Source: Heterobilharzia americana (lineage: Eukaryota; Platyhelminthes; Trematoda; Strigeidida; Schistosomatidae). Taken from it: a stretch of 64,000 nucleotides of DNA. The translations under genes and the position numbers were made by a program. The notes below the pieces were generated by a model. It had not been told where the DNA came from, made no database searches, and saw only the letters and a program-made list of their open reading frames with translations. How positions within the stretch are numbered: position 1 is the stretch's first letter; every line of letters starts with the position of its first letter. Shown piece by piece: positions 37,194-49,389 of this stretch. The stretch covers positions 28,659,661 through 28,723,660 of the forward strand of contig OX104127.1 of assembly GCA_944470555.2 (NCBI GenBank), written 5' to 3'.

Positions 37194-38029
37194 GTAAATA
37201 ACTTCTGATATTTCTTTTCGTTACTTTATTAATAGCATGTAAAATTTTGAAACGAAGTTCTAAGTTCTCAGGAGTCAATTCTTGGAAAACGGGAAATTTC
37301 GTCAACTTAGAATAGGCAGTTACATGGTTAGTTCAAAAATTTTCAGTGACAGGTTACCCAGGGAGTACAAAGAAGAAAAAAGTGTTGCTTTGATCCCCCA
37401 ACATAGTTGAAAGGTATAAGGTAACTTTTACAAGTTTACCAAAAATATGAATAGTACATCTTATATTATGAAGAAAAGGACCAGAAAGCTTTTTATCACT
37501 TCAGGCCGAATGAGTATCTTATGATCAGCGTAGTAGACAAAGCATCATGAACTATTCTTATGGATAAAAGAGATCCCACTGATAAAACTATTGCCAAGCA
37601 TACCAATAACTGAGTCTGACAAGTAACAAGTAACAAGAATAATATCATAAATTCCCCATACCACATGACTTAACATCTCTCTTCATCATTATTCCTGTAC
37701 TGTTAAAAGATTATACACTGAGCAAAATGACTGAAGGCAAAAAACGAGAGAAGTTCCTTCCTCTCCCACCACAAAACTGCTTCATCGTGTACCACGGATG
37801 AACCTTTTCCTTTGCATTACAAGTTTCTCACACATTCCAACGACATAGGCATACAATAACTTTTTATTTCAGTGTGTGCAGACTACTTCATAAACCGCCT
37901 AACCTCTCAAGTCACTTGTTATGCTATCTTCAAAACTATAGCCAAGTGATTATCACTGTATTTCTGAATGAGCACACATCACCGGTAACCAGAAGTAAGG
38001 ATATGAAGACGGTTGGATTCCAACACAGT
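37194..38029. other. Intron 2 of host gene, proximal part
   Basis: Non-coding; no recognised repeat. Confidence 0.5.
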
Positions 38030-38140
38030 GGCTGAATGATAGTGTAGTCGCTTCAGAACCTGGTAGTCCGGGGTTCGATTTATCACAAATGTTGTGAGTG
38101 AGCACCTTTAAAGAGTTCTATACTGGTAAGAAACAGTCGT
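38030..38140 (+). repeat. tRNA-like SINE-type repeat R, copy 2 (head part)
   Basis: GTGTAGTCGCTTCAGAACCTGG resembles a box A region, and GGGGTTCGATTTATC is a near-perfect box B (GGTTCGANNCC type). The head resembles 52705-52780 (ACCTGAAGGTTCTGGGTTCGATTAG). The following CTTTAAAGAGTTCTATACTGG corresponds to GGAGTCTCATACTAGG there. It is a tRNA-derived repeat, not a functional tRNA gene, because no anticodon stem or 3' acceptor stem pairs. Confidence 0.45.
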
Positions 38141-38940
38141 TAAGTACTTCTAAGTTTTTTATTTTGCATGTTAATTTCTGTAATTATTATCTTCAAAAGT
38201 TATTCATAGTTAGTTGGTAGTGTCAACTGCCAGCCAATTATTTAACTGCTATTTTGATTATAATCATTAAAACCCATAAACTAGCATAGTAACAGAGATG
38301 ACCAGGAAACTGTAAAAATGTTTCTGCTGGATCTACCAGTTTACTAAGAATATTTAGAACAAAATGTGCGTAATTTTGGGATGATGAGTTTGCTGTTTCT
38401 CTGAAAAATCGCCGGGACCATGTTGATACCTCTTGGTTGAGTGGATTTTTAACTGCCCAACTATAAGGTCAACATGGTTTCCATTAGAAAACAACCAAAG
38501 CATATCATGAAATGTAATGTATTAGACAAATAGGTAATTAACCGATAAAGTACATTATTGAATAAGATGATTACCTGGAAACCACTTACTTTTGTCTTAT
38601 TACGTCATCTGAGCGGTTCGTCTCTACGAGCTGAACTACGCTGTGTACAGCACTACTAAGGTTGATCCTAGCGACAGAAGCAGCTGTCCAGTATAGATAT
38701 CACTCTGATCTGGCTATAACAATTTGCAAGTTGACGTGAGTACATTGCAAATACTCACTTAAATCACTAGCAGAATGCGTGAGTTTCTTTCTTTCGATTC
38801 CGCAACTGAATAATATTCCTTTACGGCGAAACTGAGATACGTAATTGTCTTTGAAGACTATTGACATCCCAAAACCTTCAAATTATTGGTTCCTTACTCT
38901 TACGTAAACTGTACGACAATATTCATTGAAGGTGCTTAGC

Positions 38941-38943
<3 letters not shown>
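38141..38943. other. Intronic non-coding stretch
   Basis: No gene or recognised repeat. Confidence 0.5.

Positions 38944-38972
<29 letters not shown>
38944..38972. repeat. (TA)n microsatellite, about 14 units
   Basis: An uninterrupted TA dinucleotide run directly abuts the broken 3' end of RTE copy E. Confidence 0.95.
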
Positions 38973-38974
<2 letters not shown>

Positions 38975-40135
38975 CCTGGCACATGATATCTCTGAATGGT
39001 CTTCTCAGTGTATGCCCAATCCATCTCCACTTACTTCTTTTGCATGCTTGTTGGGCGATGGGTTCTTGCTTCGCTGCTTCGTTGCCAGCCAGTCAGAGTT
39101 CCTTATTGTTTATTATTTCTGACCATCTGATCTTCATCTTCAGTACCGGGTGAGCGTAGGCTACTGTTGCTGAATGTCTAAACTTTGTTGAAAATGCTTT
39201 TCGTAACGCGCCAACTCTCTGAACCATCACAAAGAATTACTGACTTGACTGAATTAGTGTTGAAAATTCGAATCCTGTTCACCCTTTATTCTGAGTACCG
39301 TGCAGTGCAGTAGATATCCACACTGATTCAAGGTCAATGAAGGTCTGTCTTTCTGTCTTCTCGATCCAGGATTTGACGTCGTCAACTGTAACACAACCAC
39401 CTCTTGTAGTTGAAACGATGCTGCTTAGGCAGGTGACAGAGACTACTTCCTTTAGGTTTCTTCCGTTGATGGCGATTGGTGCTTGTTGTTGATTGGGTAT
39501 CTTCATCACTTCCGTCTTCTATACGTTCACCTGAAAGAAGTATCGTCTTTGCTGCCCTGCCTCTTCTGTCAACTTGTTGATTTTTGCCTGTAGATCTTCG
39601 AGTTTGCGCAACATTAAACATAAATCATCATTGGCGAAATCCAAATCTTCTAGTGTCTTATCATCGGTCCAGCTAAGGCATGCCCCTCTTCTCAGAGCTC
39701 CTCACGGTTTACTGCATGATTAGGTCGACCGAAACCAGAAAAATCATCGGCGGTAGTAGGCTGAGGCCTTATCTTACTCCTGTCTTCACTTCAAACGCAC
39801 CACTGAGCCCACCGTTGTGAATCACCTGGCTTTTAGCCGTTGAATGAGGTTGACATAGGTTTATGGTACTGCGTAGTGTTGAAGCAGCCACCTGCCAAAT
39901 TACTTTCGATCGACGCTGTCGAAGGCCTTTTTAAAGTCGATAAACCTGAGGTAAAGATCCAGTTGACTGCCATTCTGTGCTTTGTTCCATGATGCGTAGC
40001 TTCGTAATTTGATCGATACATGATTTATTCTTTCTGAAGCCGCCCAGCCAGCCTGTCTCAGTTGTATTTTTGATTTTATAGTCAATATCGGTGGCTTGGG
40101 TGTGAGTGTTCCGTGCCAACAGTTTTCTGAGTTCA
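38973..40135 (-). mobile_element. RTE-type LINE, copy E, lacking both ends
   Basis: The minus strand contains the RT core and C-terminal region in several frames. From upstream: GFRKNKSCIDQI written as GGFRKNKSCIDQI, then EWQSTGSLPQVY, LYLRFIDFKKAFDSVDRK (motif A with its Asp retained, about 39900-39955), QQQAPIAINGRNLKEV (about 39450-39490) and a decayed IGHTLRRPF-type end. Sequence identity to copies A-C is lower and the poly-His tract is absent, so this is an older copy or a sister subfamily. The family's 3' UTR and AAT tail are missing; the element stops at the (TA)n tract. No target-site duplication was found. It lies antisense in intron 2. Confidence 0.75.
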
Positions 40136-42467
40136 GGTTTTTGTTGACAAATATTTCAATGTCATGCTAGACACTGTCATCAGTGCAGCAGATCTTTACA
40201 AGTTTACGAAGTGATTCATTTGTTTAGTCATTTATGACATGTTACTTCGCAAGAGTGTGCTTTTGTTGATCGATCAGTGAGTGCCCAAGCATATGTTAAA
40301 CCTTATTGGTCGACTTCCTAACTCTAGTTTCTTCAGATAGATGAGCAAATATGCGATTAGTTGTTTTCTTTTGTTTTCTTGATGCACGTTGATGTCACTT
40401 CGTTGTGATTGGTTCACCATATTCGTTTGAATGAACTGGCAAAGCCAACGTGTTTCGATTGAATGATACTTTAGCTTGACTAAAATGATTAGGATTGCTT
40501 TGATCTGATTGTTTCAAGACGGATGCATTATGCTGAAGAGGTGATTCTTGAACTTTTTTAATCTGAATTCACTAGTGAGCTAATTCTATTATTTTTACTG
40601 CTTTTATGCATCTTTTAATCTAAAATGACCAGAGAGTGTGAAATTCTGTATTCTATGAAACTGATAGGCTTAATAGTGGTTGAAACAACAAGCGAAGAAC
40701 AGGGAGCAAATAGCCACTTGAATCATACACTAACTGTATCACAATACACTTGAGAATCAAAGACAAAGAACACTCTATTTATATATTAAGAGCGGTAAAA
40801 ATCTAACGGATTAGTAAACGTAACCTGAGCAATACACTGATAGTGACTGCTTACAAGTTTTTGAAAACTAGGCCAGGTTATGGGATTCCTAATGAATTGC
40901 TTTCTACGGCTAGCATCGAAATGCAGTCTACTGCATTAGTATCATATTGAGAACTTGGTCAATGAACTTTTGTTGGTAGTGAAGGTTTGAGAGCTATATA
41001 GAGTGGCATTTATTAACTTATTCATTCATTTGATAGTCAACCACTTTTCTGCTTGTTTTCCATATCCAGATATTGTCTATTTTGACGCAGGATAACTGAT
41101 GACTGATCATCATACTGACTAAAACTGAACCACTTGAAAAGTTATTTGTTATTCGTACTGCAGCTAGGTTTTCAAAGTGGTAACGTCAGTGTGTAGGAGA
41201 ATTTCATTGTAATGTAATCTAATTTACCAACCCACAAGACCTAGTCAAAATTTTCACCCAACTTCAAGATTTCAAAACAAATAGCTAACCTTGATCAACC
41301 GGTTACCATTAACAGCCTAAGATAAGTGAGGTTAAAGAACTGAACATCAACTCCCCAGAATAAGTCCGTTCTTAACAATTTTAAAACTCATGAATTCCAA
41401 AAACCTCATAAGGATGCGTTATAGAATTAGCAGACATTCTTATATACGCAACATTATCAAAGTGAAACAACTGTCGTTTGGTCTTTAAAATAACGAGTAG
41501 TCAGTTAAGGATACTCTGGAAGTTAGCAGCCAGCAGATAAATTTTGACGCAAAAAAGACAAGGCTGAACATTCATTTGCGGTAACAGACATTCTACACAC
41601 TAAATAAGAGACAACAGAATGTATTTTTTCAATCCTCATGTAAATGCTTTCATCAGGGTTTAATAGCCTATTTTAAGTTTAAAAATCTGTTCTCATTTCT
41701 CTTAAATGTTGCATTAAATTTTTAGTCAACGAAGGGGACTTTTTCCACATTGATAAAATGATACTAATCTCCAGGTGGTATTCTCAACCGAAAAAACCAT
41801 TAGAATCCCAGAAGTATCAATAAGAAGTTTTTGACTAAAATGGAACTTTTCAGATGGTCCAATACACTACCCTACCAAGTGATGAGCCCCGGACTAACTG
41901 GTAAACAGGTGAACAAATCACCATTTAACCAGTGCTGTGAAAAATGAGAAACCACATTTTCTGACTTCCATTAATGCGCAACATAACCTGTCCATCATGT
42001 AATGCTAGCAACAATTACTTGTCCTCATATACTGCTTAGTTTGTCACATAGATTATGGTTTCTCATCAGAACTAAGGCAAATCCATCGCACAGCAAGTGA
42101 CTAAGGACCACTAGACAATACTTTATTCAGTAGCTTGTGAGTATTAGTAGACTTACATTAGTCGGACAACTTCCTCATGCGTTTCTTGGAAAACCAGATG
42201 AAATACTGCAACTGCAGGAATCACCAGGCCACAGGGGTGATGAATAATGCTGTAGAAAAATATTTTCTTCTCGGCTAATTATTTCGAATGGAATGGCAGT
42301 TGTTCTGAGTGCTTTTGCAACAAAAACTAATCCTTTTGTTAACTAAAACTGTTCTATATAGTCTAATAAATTAAAAATTATAATCTATTTTCATATAATA
42401 TCTTTAATAATTGTGATATTTGATATTTAACTCGAATTCCAATCACTCTTTTCTGGTATACAACTAG
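40136..42467. other. Intron 2, distal part
   Basis: Non-coding. The end carries the acceptor ATACAACTAG used by exon 3. Some upstream RT sequence of copy E may persist below recognition near 40136-40200. Confidence 0.5.
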
Positions 42468-42710
42468 TTAAACATGGACTATGTATGGAGTGGTCATAAT
42501 GAAATAAACAGTGCAACTGCTAACAGTGAACAGTGTCATACATCTCAACATCAAGAGCAACCAAATCAGTGGCAAATGCAGCAAGACCAACAGATTTGTG
42601 AATATAAAACATTTCAAATGGCTGTTTACAATCATTTAGTGAATCTGCACAAGGAATTCGAGTATGAGCTTGACCGGCTGACCAGAGAACATGAGCTACA
42701 ATTATTCAAG
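42468..42710 (+). CDS. Host gene exon 3: Gln-rich segment and coiled-coil start
   Basis: Between acceptor CAACTAG| and donor TTCAAG|GTAACT the frame is open for exactly 81 codons, starting and ending on codon boundaries, which agrees with exons 2 and 4. The first half is polar and Gln/His-rich (HTSQHQEQPNQWQMQQDQQI). The second half, FQMAVYNHLVNLHKEFEYEL followed by DRLTREHELQLFK, has the heptad spacing and charge pattern of a coiled coil. An internal Met at 42474 could start a shorter product, but nothing in the sequence favours that. The role is probably protein-protein interaction. Confidence 0.8.
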
Positions 42711-43889
42711 GTAACTATCTCCATGGAAAATAGATATAAAATAAACGTATGAACTATTTTATCCGCATGTTAAGATATCAAAGTATATAAGGATTGACTA
42801 TTATAAATAAACAGCCTAGTGGATGAGGCCTAGGCGTTTGAAGAGGTTGGTGCTGGATACAAGTCTAAGTTGGTTAGTGAGCACACCATCTGACATGTGG
42901 TGAGTGTAATGAAACATGCGTCTTGAATTCCACTGATAGTCACTATCCATCGTTGTTTCGTCGGTTATACTACTTAATTTTAGCCTTTTAGGGGCTTGCA
43001 CTAATAGTTGTTTAGTTAAGAAAGTGATGACGCTACGAATAACCAAATCACCAATAATCAATGACACTGAGTTTTCTTCATCCTTCATTGCATCTCAGGC
43101 TATTCGCCCGTAGATAAAAATATCTTGCATAGGTTTTAGGATACGAAAACGATGTAAAAAAAGGCAAACCAGTGCTGCTTTTCTATTTTTAATCCTTCAG
43201 GAAACTTGAGCTTACAGCTTAAACTGCAGAAATCTTAGTTTTGCCTCGCGAATGCTATCATTTAACTGATTAGTCAGAACCTCTTAGTCAATATACTGTA
43301 TCACCATTCTTCCTTAATCTTTTTCTGGTTTATTCTAACGATAGTAAAGTTTACCATTGAATTGAGGTTTCAGGTTTGATGCAAAACAGTTTTTCTGCCA
43401 CAATTTGCTTAAAGTATGTTGATAAATAAGTGACACTGATCAGCTGTAGAATGTCGTCACCTGATGTTACAGGCCTCAACAATTTGGCCAAGTCAAAATA
43501 AAGAGTTTTGTCTCGGTGAATTTGGCGATCTCTCAAACCAAGCACAGATAAACTTGAGGCTCTGCATAACGAGAAGTGGTTAGTTCGTTGAAAAAATAAC
43601 TCTTCAACAATTCCATTCTCTCTGTAACAAAATGGTGAATATATGAAGCTATCATGATGCCTATTTATAGTGCGCTTGATTGTTTCTTAGGTGGGATTAT
43701 AAATGACATGAAACAATAATCCTGATATTCTCAGGATAAAAATTATCAAAGTATGGCAGAAATAGTAGAAAAACTGCCAGTTCGAAATAGGAGTTTGAAT
43801 AGCATGAGAGGCATCATACTACCCACTCAACAACTAGTGTGCTCTGCTGCAAGCCTATGAAACTTAACTACTGAAAAAAATTATTTGAG
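42711..43889. other. Intron 3, proximal part
   Basis: Non-coding. Minus-strand open frames at 42816-43088 and 43351-43545 have no motif or partner and are taken as chance. Confidence 0.5.
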
Positions 43890-44290
43890 GAGGTGCACGT
43901 TCTTGACTGCAGTTATCGTCGTAGCATCGCCTTCTTGCAGTTGAATCATCATGTTGGCAACATCAAGGTTTGGCAACGAGTACTGATCGAGCAAGACAAT
44001 CGAGTCGATAAAGTTGGGAGCCTTAAACAACAGAGATTGCCGGGATACTTATCGAGCATTCCAAGTAACTATGTACCTCGAAGGGCTAATTTAGCCGAAA
44101 TAGGATGGAGTTGGAAGAAGTTGACATAAGGATGAGTCCAAATTTTTGAATCAGTCCATGAAGTCTTTGACTACTGTCACAAGCTTTAAAGAGGGGTGCT
44201 GATTACCTGGCTAGGGTCTCAGAGATGGTAGTACTTAGTTGTTAGGGCCTTTTGCTGGCTTAGAGAAAATTAACCACAATGGCAAAATGT
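43890..44290 (+). mobile_element. 3' relic of a second LINE type (RT C-terminal region)
   Basis: The open frame 43893-44129 reads CSYRRSIAFLQLNHHVGN, then RLPGYLSSIPSNYVPRRANL and AEIGWSWKK. After frameshifts come a TWxxSMKSLT-like stretch (CAGTCCATGAAGTCTTTGAC) and GC-LPG-GLRDGS. This order matches the common C-terminal end of schistosome endonuclease-RT LINEs (RWLGHVLRMP, PRRA, GWKK, SMKSLT, GRCRLPGWGPRD). It differs from copies A-E. It is 5'-truncated, decayed and lies in intron 3 of the host gene. Confidence 0.65.
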
Positions 44291-45803
44291 CTAAGCACTT
44301 TGACACCTGTCAACCTTAACCTCCTTATTCCTTCCACTGTTAGACAATTTCTTCCCTTAACACATGGTTTCCTGAACACTTCTTTCATGCTCGCTGCTCT
44401 GAACTGTTGCTGCGAAAAGTGATCCATTTTTATGCAAGGTTCTTCGTCTGAATGTCTGGTTGTGTCAAGACAACCACACATTTGAAACATCAGATTTGAT
44501 CAGAAGGAACAAACAAACAAGATGAATGAATTAAGAAATGAATAGAATTAAAGAAGGGGAAGGGATAACCCAAAATAGGTTATGAAAGTTTGTTTTTTCT
44601 TCAAGAAAAATATTTGTTCTCTGTTCATCACAAAAAAGAATTTACTAACAGTTTTATACAACAGTGTATATCTTAGTTGTAGGCAACAATCATCTTGGTT
44701 AAAGTTCTTTAACTAGTTGACTGTTTGACTCTCAACGACACGTAAAATCGAAATATCCGCGGTAAACTTAAATTTCCCAATCGCTGGAGTGAAACCACAT
44801 GTGAGATAGGTTGTAACAAAAATACTACAAGTCAGTTGGCGTTACTTTTTAACAAGATAAGTAGTTAAAATTATTTCACATAGATTTTTTGGAATTAGTG
44901 TGATGGAAGAACTTGAAATTCCTTCCTCACGTTTTAATCTAGACTTATCATTCTTATGGTTGTAGAAATTTAACCCAATGAACCAAATTGTCACAATCAA
45001 CTAGATACCCTTAACGTTGTTTCGCAGAATGATTGAAAAGTCCTATACTCCATTTCAATACCTATCCTGTAGATATCATTTGCACCAACTCATCTACATT
45101 TACAGAAGCGGTTCGATTGATTTCGCTGTTCTAAACAAGTATAATCAAGTAATCCGTTGTGCAATCTATCAAATTCATATCAAGATGGAAGAAAAGGCTG
45201 AGAAGCTGCGATGACGTCTAGATAGAAACAAGTTTTTAAAGAAACAACTCCTTAGACGCTTGAGTTCTATTTTAATATATATATAGTAATCTAATATCAT
45301 GTGCTGAATTTCATTCATCAGAGTTGATTTATGTGCTACTTTTTTCCCATGCGCATCCTGGAACTCATGCGCTCAAGAGGTTTGGAAAAGTGTTTTCCCG
45401 ACTCCATTAGACTCTCTCCATATCAGTGAACTTCAATGATTGGTAACTAATACTCGCAATTGTTTCAAATGCTTTTATTAACCCCTTTTACGATATGAAA
45501 GCATTGAACAGGATTTCTGAGGAATAGGCAATAAATACATGGCCATATAAGAAGAAACCAAAGTACAGACATAACTCTTCTTAATTTTAGCTAAACAAAA
45601 GCATATCCGAAGGAAATAAAAGAAAGTGCAATGAGTATGAAGTTGTTTCATCTTTTAAAACTTGTAAATATGTCATCGTTGTCCAGACGTAATTTTAAAA
45701 TTCAGTAATATGTTTCGAAATTAAAGTGTTTCATTAAAGCTTTTACCAAAAATCTCATTTCTAATAACTTCTAAAGTCTACTCATATTTATTATTAATTG
45801 TAG
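44291..45803. other. Intron 3, distal part
   Basis: Non-coding. It ends in TTATTAATTGTAG, the acceptor of exon 4. Confidence 0.55.
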
Positions 45804-46447
45804 GTGAGGAATCAAGGCGTTATGAAAGTTTGTCACTTGACCGATAGAATTGAGGCTCTTGAAAATCAGGTGGAAAAATATCGTATACTTGCAGGTATTG
45901 AACATTTAACCAAGTCTTCAATGCTCGAAGAAACATCTCAAGGAAATACAAAAAGTCATAATTCACCAATGTTTTCAAATTTTAATTACACTAAAAATCA
46001 ACTAGCTAAAGTGAAATTTAGTTTGCCAACTGAAAATTTATTCAACCGTCTACCGAGAGTTTCAAGAGCTGCAAGCGAAATCAGTGATGTCAGTCATGCA
46101 TTTCAACGGGACTTAAGCTTCATGGCCAACATATACAACAAACCTGATTATGTTCAGCTACACAGTTCTATTTCTAATGATGATCAGTATTTCAGCAAGC
46201 CGAATTTCGATTATCACAACTTACAGTTTCACCAACAGCGAAAGCAACAAGAGTGCTCTACATTCGATGCAATGAATTTACGCAAAGCTCATGAACAATC
46301 AATCTTACAAAATCTTATGCAAAAGAGGGAATCATTTTCATTGAAAGAACCAGATCCGTTAAATAAACCAAAAATTACAGATTTAGGTATACACTCGTGT
46401 GACAGTGGTTTACTCGAAAAAGAAACTTCAGTAAATAACAAAACGAA
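45804..46447 (+). CDS. Host gene exon 4: coiled coil continuing into polar region
   Basis: It starts in phase 0 after AATTGTAG and is open for 214 codons plus two bases, to the donor ACGAA|GTAAGT. The first 35 residues (RNQGVMKVCHLTDRIEALEN followed by QVEKYRIL) continue the coiled coil begun in exon 3; joined, it is about 60 residues. The rest is polar, with Ser, Asn and Gln, and has no recognised domain (LSFMANIYNKPDYVQLHSSI, HQQRKQQECSTFDAMNLRKA). The spliced AA plus C of exon 5 makes Asn. It is the longest open frame in the window and the best single evidence for a real gene. Confidence 0.85.
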
Positions 46448-47902
46448 GTAAGTCAACTTGAAATGTTAAACAGTTAGGTATGCGTCAATTACTGACGATG
46501 AAATTTTTGTGAAACCATATCTGAGTAATTATGGTATATATCTAAGGTTGATGTATACTAGGATACTACCTAAAGTTGAAAGGCATTTCAAACTTGCTAA
46601 CCCCAAGCTTAGGCCTTCAAATATGATGTAAAGGAGAATGTGAAGGTTTCAACAAAAAAACACCTTATGCTAAACATCATACTGGAATCTAATAGCTTAC
46701 ATTTAACGCTTTCATTCGGTACATAAGATAGCATCACCTGTGTCAAGCATCATCAGCCGCTATCTTTTATCACATAATGAACCTACATAAGATAAATAAA
46801 CAATTAAAACCATGGAATACTGAAAAATTGTTGCATCTTGCATAGTCATGCAGCCCGATGCGATTCAATTGCGTGTTGGGTTATATATTGCTTCGTCAGT
46901 CTCTGTCTCTTTCTATTAGACATGTAGATAACTGATCATCAGAGTGGAGCACTTGTCTGATTTTTTGTAAAACTAGCAGTCTAGGTGAGGTGCTGCTGTT
47001 TTCCTGTTACTTTTTTCGTGCACGGCTAACGAATATGAATAATAATGTTTGATTTTTTCTGCGCATTTTGTTTTCACCTCGAATACTCATTCACTGTAAT
47101 GCCTGTAGGCACTAATGTTTTGTAAATAATTTTAGATTTATCCCATCAATAAACTGCTGGGAACCCATTTTGACAGTTCTTATCAATAATGTATAACTAC
47201 TCCTTGTATTTTTTATTTTCACTTCTCTGATCACTAGCCTTATGAGTGACATCGCTTCTGTGACGACAACTTTGAAAAGTAGTTGATGAGGAACTCATTG
47301 AGATACTAAAATATCGTTTCTCAGACTGTCGCTCTTGAACCTCTCAAGAGTAATTTCAATAGCTCTCAAGTTTCCATTGTTCTATAGTACCAACAGTGTA
47401 GCACACTTTCAGAATAAATTTCAATAACTACGAATATGAGTTCCATTCTCTTCTGATCAATCGTTATCTTAGGAAAATACAGTATTATCTAACACACAAT
47501 CATGCTGTCGAAGTATTTTGAGCTTCTTTAATATCTCAGCAAAAATATATAAAACGTTGAATGCTTGTTCATTGGCCTTGGTTGTTCGATCTGTTACTCA
47601 CTGAAATCCTTGGAAATGAGGCGTGATTTGTGCAGTAAGCAACTATTAATAATGTCAGGGCATGTACACTACTCCCAATAATGTTTACGGATGATCTTGC
47701 GTTGTTTTGGGGTTTCAGAATACCCCTTTCTAGACTTAAGTGGTTTCTAACCTGACCAGTTACGTAATATTCCCTAATCTCAAGCTTGCTCTCACTGTTT
47801 ACGGGAATTCTCGGTTTTATTTAGCAAGTACGAAGTAAGTTGTGTACATTCTAGTTTGTTTAAAATGTATAACATGGCCAAGTATGTTTTACTTTATTTT
47901 AG
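46448..47902. other. Intron 4
   Basis: Non-coding. It ends in TTTACTTTATTTTAG, a strong acceptor. No recognised repeat. Confidence 0.6.
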
Positions 47903-48233
47903 CGAGTTGACTAATTCACCAAAGCTCCACAGAACCGAAACTGAACTTGAAGATTCAAGCGTATTCAGTAGTGAAGATAACAGTCAACCCTATCTAAAGT
48001 ATGACAGAACAAATCCACGATATCCTAACCTTCGAAATGCATCTGCACCACCACACTCTAAATCTTACCTAAATCAAACAAATTCTACAGTTAGCAACCA
48101 ACCAATACTGGGAATTCAAGCAAAATATGATATCAGTAAAAGCAATCAGAATAAAACTCTGAAAGAAGGTAATGAACGAATTAAAGGTGTGAAAGATATT
48201 AAGAGAACTGATAAGAACAGAGGACTAACGTAA
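47903..48233 (+). CDS. Host gene exon 5: C-terminal tail and stop
   Basis: One base completes the Asn codon from exon 4, then 109 codons run to TAA at 48231-48233. TAA is followed in frame by TAG and then TGA. The tail is polar and likely disordered (TELEDSSVFSSEDNS, YDRTNPRYPNLRNASAPPHS) and ends in a Lys/Arg-rich stretch (GVKDIKRTDKNRGLT). The basic end could bind acidic partners, lipid or nucleic acid, but that is only inference. No canonical AATAAA was seen in the next few hundred bases. Confidence in the exon is high because phase, acceptor and composition agree. Confidence 0.8.
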
Positions 48234-48806
48234 TAGTGATGTAAGTTTTTCATAAACAAAGAAAATAGTTTTAGTTTTTAGTCACCCCACTACACTAATT
48301 TACTGTATGGTTGTTCCAAGCCCTATTACTAGCGTATGGATTGATAGTTCTTTAGGAATGTGAAGTAAAATGTAAAAATCTTATCGAAGGTAATATACTT
48401 ACAGACATTTGAAATACGTGCCCTCGATATCTTTTTTCTGATTTTCTCAGCTTTCAAGAACAATTTCCTGTTCACCGACGCACCTAGTGGTTAAGTGAAG
48501 TTGATACAGGTGAGTAGTGGCATGCTACTTTTTGTAGCGTTGGCCTACCTGTTCAGTGTATCTATTCAATTACTAAAAAATAACTTATTTCAAATCTCTT
48601 CTTATTGATTTATTAGATTTATCACAGTGTAACAGTATTGTTTACTGGATTGCGATTCGGACATAATTTATTGTCCATAGTCATATCAAGATAACTACAC
48701 AACTTTGAGATATCCTTTGTATAGTCCTAATTTCTTCGTCTCTTTGTGAGATGGGTAGTAAGATTTTCCATATATCCGAAATAGGTGCTCAGTCATTCCT
48801 GTTGCA
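48234..48806. other. 3' flank of host gene
   Basis: Probable 3' UTR and intergenic DNA. No canonical AATAAA is evident. At 48625-48700 there is similarity to the palindromic segment near 56597-56710 (TATTGTTTACTGGAT and AGTCATATCAAG). Confidence 0.45.
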
Positions 48807-49060
48807 TGTGCTAGGTGTTAGTTCAGTAAACAAAGATTCAGTTTTCAATCTCTCCCTCCACTCTGTTACGTTAGTTTTGGTTGTGTAATCGCATGCATAG
48901 CTATGGCTGAGCTTTTTTCTAAATTCCTTACCTTACTAGGATCTACCAATTTTGACCTAGCTAGGTTTTTGTGTCATGATAGCCTAATTGACCCTGATCA
49001 ACCACTCTGACCTATGTATTTGACCTCGCAATCGTTGCAAGGGATTTGGTAAACTAAGCT
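48807..49060 (+). repeat. Diverged dispersed repeat, copy 2
   Basis: Partner of 29870-30180 with shared anchors in the same order. The most similar part is TATGTATTTGACCTCGCAATC against GATGTATTTGATCTCGCAGTC. Confidence 0.5.
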
Positions 49061-49230
49061 ACTCTTTTTAATTGGGTCAATAGGATCTTTTAACCTACAA
49101 AGCCTATTTCAAAGTGAGTTTGTCGGTTTAAATGCCACTCTAATGCCAGCCTTACTGACAATTCTACGTAGTGTTTTTTTTTAGGTACCTCCTTTGTACG
49201 GTTTTTGATTCCCCACTTATAGTATTGCCA

Positions 49231-49275
49231 CTGCTATTATTACTATTATTGTTGCTGTTATTACTACTATTAATA
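49231..49275. repeat. Imperfect (TTA/TTG/CTA)n trinucleotide repeat
   Basis: Runs of ATT, ACT and GTT triplets with few interruptions. It could be the decayed tail of a retroelement, but no element body is recognised next to it. Confidence 0.7.
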
Positions 49276-49389
49276 GCTGTGTTACTTATATTTTTCTTAG
49301 GATTTTTAAGGGATATATTAATTAATTAGTGAGGGTAACTGTCGGTGATTAAGTTGTCTTTAATGTACCTGGTTTCCTAAGTATGGAAC

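Noticed and set aside
38926..39153. Open frame starting in a repeat of Ile-Tyr
   Set aside because: It is a translation of the (TA)n microsatellite running into antisense RTE copy E.
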